Part shown: positions 1 to 5,567 of the stretch, one piece after another
Position numbering within the stretch: the stretch's first letter is position 1
How the letters are laid out: every line of letters begins with the position of its first letter
Assembly (NCBI GenBank): GCA_023387135.1
Contig: JAEWIK010000279.1
Coordinates: forward strand, 1 to 7,048
Length of the DNA stretch: 7,048 nt
Reading direction: 5' to 3'
DNA from: Actinomycetes bacterium
Lineage (GTDB): Bacteria; Actinomycetota; Actinomycetes; Propionibacteriales; Propionibacteriaceae
The notes under the pieces: model-generated
The model's input: the letters and a program-made list of their open reading frames with translations, nothing else
Told to the model about the DNA's origin: nothing
Database searches by the model: none
Position numbers and translations under genes: made by a program

Positions 1-1411
1 CTCCATGGCGGCGCCGCACGTGGCGGGCGTGGCGGCCCTGGCCGTCCAGGCCCATCCGACCTGGGACGCCCAGGAGATCGCCAGCGCGCTGGTGACCACC
101 GCCGACCCGGAGAAGGTGGCGGGCCAGAACCCCGTCATCGGTGGCGTCGGGCTCATCGACCCCGCCCAGGTGGTGTCGACGACGATGCTCGCCGCCGGTG
201 ACATCTACCGCACCGACTACGGCAAGCGCTACGAGCCCTCGCTCAGCTTCGGGTTCGCCGAACCGAGCAGGTACTACGTCAAGACCAAGCAGGTCATCGT
301 CGAGAACCTCGGCACGAAGCCCGTCACCTACAAGGTGGCCGCCCAGCCGAGCGAGCAGTCGCTGCCCGCGAAGGTCACCTTCAGCACCAGGTCGGTGACG
401 GTGAAGCCCGGCAAGACGGCGACCTTCAAGGTCACCCTCTGGGCCGACGCCAGGAAGCTCGGCACCACCGCCGACGGCTTCCTCCAGGTGTCGGGCGACG
501 TCGTGCTGACGTCGGGCGACAGCGTCCTGCGGGTGCCGTACCTGCTCGTGCCGCGGGCACAGGCGAAGGTGCGGGCCGCCACCCACGGCTCCTTCGACCT
601 CTTCACCACGAAGTACGAGGCTCCGAAGGCCACCACTGTGAACGGCAAGACGACGCCCGCTGCCAAGGGCAAGCTCGTCAAGACCCCCGTCACCTCGACC
701 ACCGTCAAGCTGACGAATGCCGGCTCGGTGGTCCCGGCCGCGGCGGACTTCTACACCTGGGGCCTGTCGGATCGCAACGACATCAGGGACGTCGGCACCG
801 CGGCGGGTCTCGACCTCCGTGCCGTCGGCGTGCAGTCGTTCCCGATGGAGGACGGCGACCAGTTCATGGTCTTCGCCATCAACAACTACTCGCGCTGGTC
901 GACAGCGTCGTCGAAGGAATTCGACGTCGAGATCGACACCACCGGTGACGGCGAGGCCGACTACGTCGTGTGGTCGGCCGACTACGGCCTGGTGACCGCC
1001 GGTGACCCCGACGGCCAGGTCGGGACGTTCGTCACCAACCTGAAGACTGGCGCGGCGTCGACGGAGTTCTTCGCCCAGGCGCCGACGGACAGCAGCACGA
1101 TCCTGTTGCCCGTCTACGCCAGCTCGCTGGGGCTGACCGCCGAGAAGGGCGGGTTCAGCTACACGGTGGCCAGCTACGACCTGGTCAACACCGCCGGCGA
1201 CACGATCGGGACGAGGGCTTCGTACAACCCGTGGTCGAAGGCTGTCGAGGACGGGCAGTACGTCGAGCTCGCGGCCGGCCAGTGGAAGGCGAGCGTGACG
1301 GCCGCCATCGATCCGGCGGTCTGGGCCACCCAGAAGCCGCTCGGCCTGATGGGTGTCGTGTTCGACAACAAGGCGGGAGCCGACGAGGCACTGCTGCTTG
1401 CTGGGAAGTAG
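1..1411 (+). CDS. S8 (subtilisin-family) serine protease, C-terminal part, 5' truncated
   Basis: This is the C-terminal 469 residues of a secreted serine endopeptidase; the true start lies left of the window. Base 1 is the last base of a codon. Bases 2-4 encode Ser, followed by MAAPHVAGVAAL, which matches the subtilase GTSMAxPHVAG block, so that Ser is the catalytic nucleophile. The Asp and His of the triad are outside the window. Numbering the Met at base 5 as 1, the end of the peptidase domain runs to about residue 62 (GGVGLIDPAQVV is the usual closing helix). Residues 90-185 look like a fibronectin-III-like beta domain, with the pattern VENLGTKPVTY followed by VTVKPGKTATFKVTL. Residues 230-468 are a further beta-rich region with an Asp-rich loop, DTTGDGEAD (311-319), resembling a calcium loop. 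There are no cysteines, as expected for an exported protein. No LPXTG or C-terminal membrane segment is seen, so it is probably released or held by other contacts. The substrate is unknown. The family call is firm; the C-terminal domain names are inference. Confidence 0.93.
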   Translation, partial: SMAAPHVAGVAALAVQAHPTWDAQEIASALVTTADPEKVAGQNPVIGGVGLIDPAQVVSTTMLAAGDIYRTDYGKRYEPSLSFGFAEPSRYYVKTKQVIVENLGTKPVTYKVAAQPSEQSLPAKVTFSTRSVTVKPGKTATFKVTLWADARKLGTTADGFLQVSGDVVLTSGDSVLRVPYLLVPRAQAKVRAATHGSFDLFTTKYEAPKATTVNGKTTPAAKGKLVKTPVTSTTVKLTNAGSVVPAAADFYTWGLSDRNDIRDVGTAAGLDLRAVGVQSFPMEDGDQFMVFAINNYSRWSTASSKEFDVEIDTTGDGEADYVVWSADYGLVTAGDPDGQVGTFVTNLKTGAASTEFFAQAPTDSSTILLPVYASSLGLTAEKGGFSYTVASYDLVNTAGDTIGTRASYNPWSKAVEDGQYVELAAGQWKASVTAAIDPAVWATQKPLGLMGVVFDNKAGADEALLLAGK

Positions 1412-1423
1412 CCGCCTGGAGAT

Positions 1424-1453
1424 GTGCCCCCGGTGCCGTGGCGCCGGGGGCAC
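1424..1453. terminator. Strong GC hairpin between convergent genes
   Basis: A near-perfect inverted repeat: bases 1424-1436 pair with 1441-1453 (13 pairs, one of them T-G) around a 4-base loop. The outer ten pairs, GTGCCCCCGG with CCGGGGGCAC, are exact. It begins 12 bases after the protease stop and ends 14 bases before the stop of the opposing lipoprotein gene, so it can serve both transcripts. Neither side has a T-tract, which is common for actinobacterial terminators. Confidence 0.75.
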
Positions 1454-1467
1454 GTCCCTGTCCTGGG

Positions 1468-1923
1468 TCAGTGGCGGCCCTGGCAGAGCTTGGGCTTGTC
1501 GCCCTGCCCGAACCGGTAGTCGTAGCGGGTGCCGTCGGCGGTGACCACCACGCGCAGGCCGTCGACCAGCGCCTGGGTGTACATCACGCCGGGCGACGGG
1601 CAGCCGAGCGAGGAGTCGTTCCAGGTGACCTGCTCGGCCGAGACGAGTTCGGGTGAGGACGTCACGCCGCGGGCCGCGAGATCGTCGAGGATCGCCTGCC
1701 AGCGCGCCGGCGGGACGCTCGCGGGCGCTCCGGTCGGGCTCGGGGAGACTGTCTGGAACGTGGGACGTCCGGTGGGCCAGGACGGGGACGGCGCCTGCGA
1801 GGACGGCGCAGGCGAGGACTCTTCAGGGGTGGCCATGGGCTCTCCAACCGTGCTGCAGCCTGCGATCAGGGCCAGGCCGAGGGCCGCCAGCAGGCGGGCC
1901 GCCGCCTTCGTGGTCGTGGCCAT
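1468..1923 (-). CDS. Small secreted lipoprotein with a conserved WNDSSLGCP domain, function unknown
   Basis: A 151-residue predicted lipoprotein. Residues 1-22 form a signal peptide with a basic N-terminus (K6, R10) and a Leu/Ala core. The lipobox IAGC places the lipidated Cys at 23, so it should be anchored on the outer face of the cytoplasmic membrane. Residues 24-72 are a Pro/Ser/Thr-rich spacer. Residues 73-147 form a small folded domain containing WNDSSLGCPSPG (101-112), then MYTQALVDG and RVVVTADGTRYDYR. I recall this motif from other actinobacterial and cyanobacterial hypothetical proteins but cannot name a family. Cys108 and Cys147 could form a disulfide once exported. The ATG is supported by GGAGG at 1929-1933, 5 bases upstream. 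It lies 45 bp downstream of the aminotransferase gene on the same strand and is probably co-transcribed with it. No enzymatic role can be assigned. Confidence 0.85.
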   Translation of the reverse strand: MATTTKAAARLLAALGLALIAGCSTVGEPMATPEESSPAPSSQAPSPSWPTGRPTFQTVSPSPTGAPASVPPARWQAILDDLAARGVTSSPELVSAEQVTWNDSSLGCPSPGVMYTQALVDGLRVVVTADGTRYDYRFGQGDKPKLCQGRH

Positions 1924-1925
1924 GG

Positions 1926-1954
1926 CTGCCTCCGGGAAGCGACTGTCTGCCTCC
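1926..1954 (-). promoter_or_regulatory. Two GGAGGCAG copies ahead of the lipoprotein start; the nearer is its ribosome binding site
   Basis: Read on the minus strand, GGAGGCAG occurs twice in the 45-base gap, at 1954-1947 and 1933-1926, 21 bases apart. The copy at 1933-1926 is well placed for the ATG at 1923. The farther copy has no start codon at a suitable distance, so it is either a chance repeat or a standby ribosome site. Confidence 0.6.
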
Positions 1955-1968
1955 AGAGTAACCGGCGC

Positions 1969-3288
1969 TCAGGCGAGCGCGAGGAAGCCCCTGAGCCCTT
2001 CGATGAGGCGCTGCGCGTCCCTGGCGTCGGTGTAGGGAGCCAGGCCGATCCGCAGGGCGTTGGTGTCGGCGAGGGCCAGTCGCCGGAAGGGCTCGTAGGC
2101 GTAGAACGATCCGGCGGGCGCTAGCACGTTGCGGCGGGCCAGGAAGGCGTAGGCGTCCCTCATCGCGTGCCCCTCGATGGTGAGCAGCAGGGTGGGCGTG
2201 CGGCGCTGGGCGCGCGAGTGGACGACGGCTCCCGGCAGCATGGCGAGTTCCTCCTCGATCCACTGCCGTACCAGGGTCTCGTGCTCGTCGATGGCCTGCC
2301 ACGAGTTCTGCAGCTTCTCCCGGCGGGTGGTGCCCTCGCCGGGCGCGATGCCCGCCAGGAAGTCCACGGCGGCGGTGGCGCCGGCGAGGATCTCGTACGG
2401 CAGCGTGCCGTACTCGAAGCGCTCGGGCACCTCGTCGCTGGAGGGAATCAGCTTGTCGGGATGGATGCCGTCGAGGGTGTCGGGGTCGGCGGCGAGCACC
2501 GCGCAGTGCGGGCCGAGGAACTTGTAGGGCGAACAGACGAAGAAGTCGGCGCCCAGCGCGTGCACGTCGACGAGGTTGTGCGCCGCGTAGTGGACGCCGT
2601 CCACGAACACCAGCGCGCCCGCCCTGTGCGCGGCGCCGGCGAGTTGCGCCACCGGCGGCACGGTCCCCAGCAGGTTCGAGGCGGCGGTGATCGCCACCAG
2701 CCGGGTGCGGTCGTTCATCAGTTCGAGGGCCGCCTCGACGTTCACCTCCGCCGTCTCTGGGTCGAAGTCGATCCACCTCACCTGGGCGCCGGTCCGCTTG
2801 GCCGCCTGCACCCACGGACGGACGTTCGCGTCGTGCTCCAGGCGCGACAGCACTATCTCGTCGCCCGGCCCCCAGGCGAGCGACAGGTGCCTGGAGAAGT
2901 CGTAGGTGAGCTGGGTGGCGCTGCGGCCGAACACTATCCCGCGCGGGTCGGCGTTCAGCAGCGCGGCGTACGCCTTGCGGAAGCGGAGGACCGCAGCCTC
3001 GGCGTTGGCCTCCGAGCGTCCGAAGCCGCCCCTGTAGGACAGCGGTCCCGTGATGGTCCGCGCGATGGCCTCTCCCACGGCACGCGGCGTCTGCGTGCCG
3101 GACGGGGAGTCGAAATGGGCGGTCCCCGACAGCAGGGACGGGAAGTCGGCGCGCAGCAGCGCCACGTCGTAGCCCGACCGGAAGGCTCCCGGGGCGGGCT
3201 GCGTCGCCGCCTCGCCGGGGCTCGGCACCGGCAGGAGCGGGGCCGCCGGCGTCGGGGCGGGCTGCAACGGGGGCGGTGTGACCACCAT
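1969..3288 (-). CDS. Class-V PLP-dependent aminotransferase, cysteine-desulfurase-like (VC1184-type branch)
   Basis: A 439-residue cytoplasmic PLP enzyme of fold type I. The cofactor pocket is visible: GRSAT (121-125) for the phosphate region, the EHDANVRPW block with His152 stacking on the ring, Asp230 in VFVDGVHYAAH contacting the pyridine nitrogen, and the Schiff-base Lys256 in SPYKFLGPH. This layout fits the subfamily often annotated 'cysteine desulfurase-like, SufS subfamily' (TIGR01976-type). The only cysteines are 252 and 262, beside the PLP lysine. The C-terminal loop, where IscS and SufS carry the persulfide Cys, has none, so true desulfurase activity is doubtful and the substrate is unknown. 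Residues 1-36 are an unusual Pro/Ala-rich tail before the fold begins near FRSGYDV. The start at 3288 is chosen because a perfect AGGAGGT sits 5 bases upstream; a start at 3429 would overlap the exporter gene and has no such site. It is followed by the lipoprotein gene and preceded by the exporter gene on the same strand. Confidence 0.9.
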   Translation of the reverse strand: MVVTPPPLQPAPTPAAPLLPVPSPGEAATQPAPGAFRSGYDVALLRADFPSLLSGTAHFDSPSGTQTPRAVGEAIARTITGPLSYRGGFGRSEANAEAAVLRFRKAYAALLNADPRGIVFGRSATQLTYDFSRHLSLAWGPGDEIVLSRLEHDANVRPWVQAAKRTGAQVRWIDFDPETAEVNVEAALELMNDRTRLVAITAASNLLGTVPPVAQLAGAAHRAGALVFVDGVHYAAHNLVDVHALGADFFVCSPYKFLGPHCAVLAADPDTLDGIHPDKLIPSSDEVPERFEYGTLPYEILAGATAAVDFLAGIAPGEGTTRREKLQNSWQAIDEHETLVRQWIEEELAMLPGAVVHSRAQRRTPTLLLTIEGHAMRDAYAFLARRNVLAPAGSFYAYEPFRRLALADTNALRIGLAPYTDARDAQRLIEGLRGFLALA

Positions 3289-3293
3289 GCGAC

Positions 3294-3300
3294 ACCTCCT
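3294..3300 (-). promoter_or_regulatory. Perfect Shine-Dalgarno fixing the aminotransferase start
   Basis: AGGAGGT on the minus strand, 5 bases before the ATG at 3288. It is complementary to the 16S anti-SD and decides against the 47-residue upstream extension of this open frame. Confidence 0.85.
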
Positions 3301-3317
3301 GTGTTGCTCTAGCCCGG

Positions 3318-3346
3318 ACCCTAGCGGTCGGGCAGGCAGCGTAACA
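3318..3346 (-). promoter_or_regulatory. Possible housekeeping promoter for the aminotransferase gene
   Basis: On the minus strand, TAGGGT at 3323-3318 fits the actinobacterial TANNNT -10 pattern. TGTTAC lies 17 bases upstream (3346-3341); it, or the overlapping CTGTTA, is only a weak -35. The predicted transcript would start near 3311 and carry a leader of about 23 bases with the strong SD. No terminator is seen between the exporter gene and this site, so read-through from upstream is also possible. Confidence 0.35.
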
Positions 3347-3385
3347 GGCCGCCGATGTGCGTACTGACTCCGGGTTTGGAGGCGC

Positions 3386-4822
3386 TCAGGGCTCGTCGTC
3401 GAGGTCGTCGTCCTCGTCCCGTTCGGCAAGCTGGCGCTCCCTGACCAGCTCGCGCAGCCGCCTGCCGCGTCCGAACGCCAGCAGCCTCCTGAGCCTCGCC
3501 ATGGCGACGGTCTGGGGTTCGGGACGGGTGAAAGCCCACTCGGGGTCGGTCAGCATCCTGGCGCCCGCCAGGCCGGCGATCATGGCGATCGCCACCAGCA
3601 CCGTCGAGATGCCCGACTCCAGCGCGCTGACCGCGTCGGCCTGGTCGAAGTACAGCAGGGTGCGCAGCGCCGAGCCGCCGGGGATGACCACCAGCACGAC
3701 AGGCACCGTCATGATGATCTTCGTCATGTCGAAGATGCGCGCGACGGCCGCGCAGCACAGGCCCATGAGGAAGGTCGCCAGCAGGGTGGCGACGTGCGGC
3801 CGGACGCCCTGCTCCAGCATGAGGAGCCGGGGCAGGTTGCAGACTGCCGCGATGATGCCGGACGCGACGGCCATCCGCAGCGGGCTGTTGAACATCGACG
3901 CCCACCCGAAGACGGCGAAGAAGCTCGCCGCGACCTGCGCGGCCAGCACGACGGCGGGGTGGCCCTCGACGGGCGGCACGACGGCGGGGGAGAGGCCGGC
4001 GAAGGACGCCACCACCCACACGCCCATGGTGATCGCCAACAGCACCATGGCCGCATAGACGAGCCGCGGGATGCCGGCTTCCAGGTCGATGCGGGTGAGG
4101 TCGAGGCCGGCGGTGACCAGCGGGAAGCCGGGGATCAGGAAGATGCACGCGCTGATGAAGCCGGCGGCGGTGCGCGGGCTCGGGCTGCCGAGCACGACGG
4201 TCAGCAGGGTCGAGAAGCCGAGGTACAGCCCGGACGCGACGGCGGCGGACGTCAGCACCACGGCGAGGTGGTTCAGCTGCCAGCGGGTCAGCCTGCGGTG
4301 CAGCCAGTAGGCCAGCGCGGACGCCGGGATGACCGCGGCGACCTCGCGCCAGCCGCCGTTGCCGAGGACAGCTATCGAGGCGCAGGCGAGCGCCACCAGC
4401 ACGACCAGCACCCACTCGCGGTAGAGCCTCGGCGTCTGCTCGATGGCCCGCAGCCTGGCGTCCACCTCGGCGACGGTGGCGCGCTCGGGAAGGGTGTTCC
4501 CCAGTTCCTGCAGCAGGGCGATCCTGTGGGCGTTCACGCCCGGGTTCGGGATCTCCGCCACCTGCGTGCGGAAGATGCCGCGGCGCCCGACGGTCAGCAC
4601 GATGTCGGTGAAGGTGATCTGGGCGTGCAGCCGCTTGACCCCGACGGTGCTGGCGACAGACTGCATGAGCTCGCGGACGCGCAGACCGCTGGTGCCCGCG
4701 CCGAGCATGAGGATGCCGGCCTTCAGCACGACGTCCGAGCGGCGGATGAGGTGCCTGGGTTCGAGAGCGTCCTCGTACTCGTGCTCGTCGAAAACAGGCC
4801 CCGGTGGTGCTTCATCCGCCAT
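3386..4822 (-). CDS. ThrE-family threonine/serine exporter homologue, membrane protein
   Basis: A 478-residue inner-membrane protein with the architecture of the ThrE family (DUF1212/ThrE domain followed by a ThrE_2 domain), whose Corynebacterium glutamicum member exports threonine and serine. Residues 1-136 are a soluble cytoplasmic part containing the family's LRVRELMQSVASTVGV block (47-62). About ten hydrophobic segments follow: roughly 137-154, 162-174, 187-211, 217-240, 254-274, 288-309, 316-334, 343-361, 369-385 and 401-423. Family landmarks are SACIFLIPGFPLVTAGLDL (224-242) in the first half and VVLVVIPGGSALRTLLYF (375-392) in the second. The cytoplasmic tail is basic (RLRRLLAFGRGRR) and then strongly acidic (ERDEDDDLDDEP). 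Length is close to the family norm of about 490. ATG 4822 is preferred over an in-frame TTG at 4831; neither has a Shine-Dalgarno, but a -10 hexamer lies 7 bases before the ATG, pointing to a leaderless mRNA. The substrate is inferred from the family only. Confidence 0.9.
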   Translation of the reverse strand: MADEAPPGPVFDEHEYEDALEPRHLIRRSDVVLKAGILMLGAGTSGLRVRELMQSVASTVGVKRLHAQITFTDIVLTVGRRGIFRTQVAEIPNPGVNAHRIALLQELGNTLPERATVAEVDARLRAIEQTPRLYREWVLVVLVALACASIAVLGNGGWREVAAVIPASALAYWLHRRLTRWQLNHLAVVLTSAAVASGLYLGFSTLLTVVLGSPSPRTAAGFISACIFLIPGFPLVTAGLDLTRIDLEAGIPRLVYAAMVLLAITMGVWVVASFAGLSPAVVPPVEGHPAVVLAAQVAASFFAVFGWASMFNSPLRMAVASGIIAAVCNLPRLLMLEQGVRPHVATLLATFLMGLCCAAVARIFDMTKIIMTVPVVLVVIPGGSALRTLLYFDQADAVSALESGISTVLVAIAMIAGLAGARMLTDPEWAFTRPEPQTVAMARLRRLLAFGRGRRLRELVRERQLAERDEDDDLDDEP

Positions 4823-4829
4823 GGAGAAC

Positions 4830-4835
4830 AAGCTA
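4830..4835 (-). promoter_or_regulatory. -10 hexamer for a probable leaderless exporter transcript
   Basis: TAGCTT (TANNNT pattern) on the minus strand at 4835-4830, with 7 bases between it and the ATG at 4822. That spacing puts the transcription start on or next to the A of the start codon. There is no Shine-Dalgarno between them and no recognisable -35, both common for leaderless actinobacterial genes. Confidence 0.5.
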
Positions 4836-4921
4836 CGCCGACGCCACCGCCTCCGCCGTCGGCTCTCGTCCTCGCGGCCCTGTCAGGCCGGGCAGCCGTC
4901 GTGTGCTCGGCGTCGCCCGCG

Positions 4922-4947
4922 GGAATCCTCAGGGGGCCTGGCAGGTT
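4922..4947 (+). promoter_or_regulatory. SigR/SigH-type ECF promoter for dps
   Basis: GGAAT at 4922-4926 (within GGGAATCC), then exactly 18 bases, then GTT at 4945-4947. This matches the published consensus for the thiol-oxidative-stress sigma factors SigR (Streptomyces: GGAAT, 18-19 bases, GTT) and SigH (mycobacteria: GGAAYA, 16-17 bases, GTT). Transcription would begin near 4955, within a (GA)5 run, giving a leader of about 30 bases. It is the best promoter match in the intergenic region and makes biological sense for a Dps gene. No housekeeping -35/-10 pair was seen for dps. Confidence 0.6.
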
Positions 4948-4985
4948 GGGGAGAGAGAGACATCAACACGGAAGGCAGGTTCTCC

Positions 4986-5480
4986 ATGAGTACAGCTACG
5001 AGAGGTGTCGCCAAGCCGAAGGCCACTCCCACGACCCCCGAGGTCGCAGCGAGCGCAGCCCAGTTCCTCACTCCGGTCGTCATCGACACCGAGGCGCTGG
5101 TGGTCAACGGCAAGCAGGCCCACTGGCATGCCCGCGGCGCCAACTTCATCGGCATCCACGAGTTGCTCGACGACGTGGTCGCCCACGCGCAGGAGTACGC
5201 CGACCTCGCCGCCGAGCGGGTGGTGGCGCTCGGCCTGCCGGTCGACTCGCGCATCGGCACCGTCGCCAAGAAGACGACGCTGCCCGAGCTGCCGGACGGC
5301 TTCCTCGGCTGGGAGGCGACCGTCGCGCAGGTGGTGGGCCAGATCGACGCCGTCCTGGTGACCGTCAGGTCGGCCATCGAAGGCCTCGAGAGCGACCCTG
5401 CCAGCCAGGACGTCGTGATCGAGATCGAACGCGGCCTCACCAAGGACCGCTGGCTGCTGCAGGCGCACGTGGCCTCCTGA
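4986..5480 (+). CDS. dps: Dps-family mini-ferritin, DNA protection during starvation/stress
   Basis: A 164-residue protein (E. coli Dps has 167) expected to form a 12-subunit shell that oxidises and stores iron, limiting hydroxyl-radical damage, and often binds DNA in the nucleoid. The inter-subunit ferroxidase ligands are all present at canonical spacing: His46 (in AHWH), His58 (IHE), Asp62 (LLD), Asp73 (YAD) and Glu77 (AER). They sit in the signature AHWHARGANFIGIHELLDD. Trp47 follows the first His, and a second Trp (156) lies near the C-terminus, as in the family. The N-terminal tail (MSTATRGVAKPKAT) carries R6, K10 and K12 and resembles the Lys-rich tail E. coli Dps uses to bind DNA, so DNA binding is plausible. 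The start is the ATG at the family's usual N-terminus, with only weak SD-like bases ahead (GGAAGG at 4970-4975, CAGG at 4976-4979). It is monocistronic, divergent from the exporter gene and convergent with dnaB. Regulation by a SigR/SigH-type factor is suggested by the site at 4922-4947. Confidence 0.95.
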   Translation: MSTATRGVAKPKATPTTPEVAASAAQFLTPVVIDTEALVVNGKQAHWHARGANFIGIHELLDDVVAHAQEYADLAAERVVALGLPVDSRIGTVAKKTTLPELPDGFLGWEATVAQVVGQIDAVLVTVRSAIEGLESDPASQDVVIEIERGLTKDRWLLQAHVAS

Positions 5481-5485
5481 CAGCC

Positions 5486-5563
5486 GCCTGAGGCTCAGGC
5501 GCCCGCGTCGGCTTGCCGAGGGTGGACGCCTGTTGCCTGAGGACTGTTGTCGGGCCCGGCCCG
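5486..5563. terminator. Convergent junction with short hairpins, probable dps/dnaB terminator region
   Basis: Three small hairpins lie between the dps stop and the opposing dnaB stop. 5486-5491 pairs with 5495-5500 (GCCTGA/TCAGGC, 3-base loop, 5 bases after dps). CGGC/GCCG is at 5509-5518, with GCGTC/GACGC outside it (5505-5509 and 5525-5529). CGGGC/GCCCG is at 5551-5563, just after the dnaB stop. None is long and none has a T-tract, so the terminator role is inferred from position. GCCTGAGG is also repeated directly at 5486-5493 and 5535-5542. Confidence 0.4.
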
Positions 5564-5567
5564 CCGC

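Noticed and set aside
2167..3312. 381-codon plus-strand open frame opposite the aminotransferase gene
   Set aside because: Shadow of the PLP enzyme; no domain, and biased composition. The minus-strand alternate frame at 1823-3295 is rejected for the same reason.
3289..3429. Upstream extension of the aminotransferase (start at 3429)
   Set aside because: It would overlap the exporter's coding end, the added 47 residues look like non-coding translation, and a perfect Shine-Dalgarno points to 3288.
4823..4831. TTG start adding three residues to the exporter
   Set aside because: No ribosome site precedes it, and the TTG overlaps the proposed -10 hexamer; the ATG at 4822 is simpler.
4949..4960. 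(GA)5 run in the dps leader as a phase-variable repeat
   Set aside because: Only about five units and outside the promoter core; too short to argue for slippage control.
4443..4985. Upstream extension of the dps frame
   Set aside because: The frame is open only because of GC bias. The added residues are antisense to the exporter gene, and the Dps family begins at the ATG at 4986.
3794..5491. 565-codon plus-strand open frame spanning the exporter antisense, the intergenic gap and dps
   Set aside because: It runs out of frame through dps and antisense through the exporter gene, and its composition is Arg/Gly/His/Asp-rich noise. The two overlapped genes are unambiguous.
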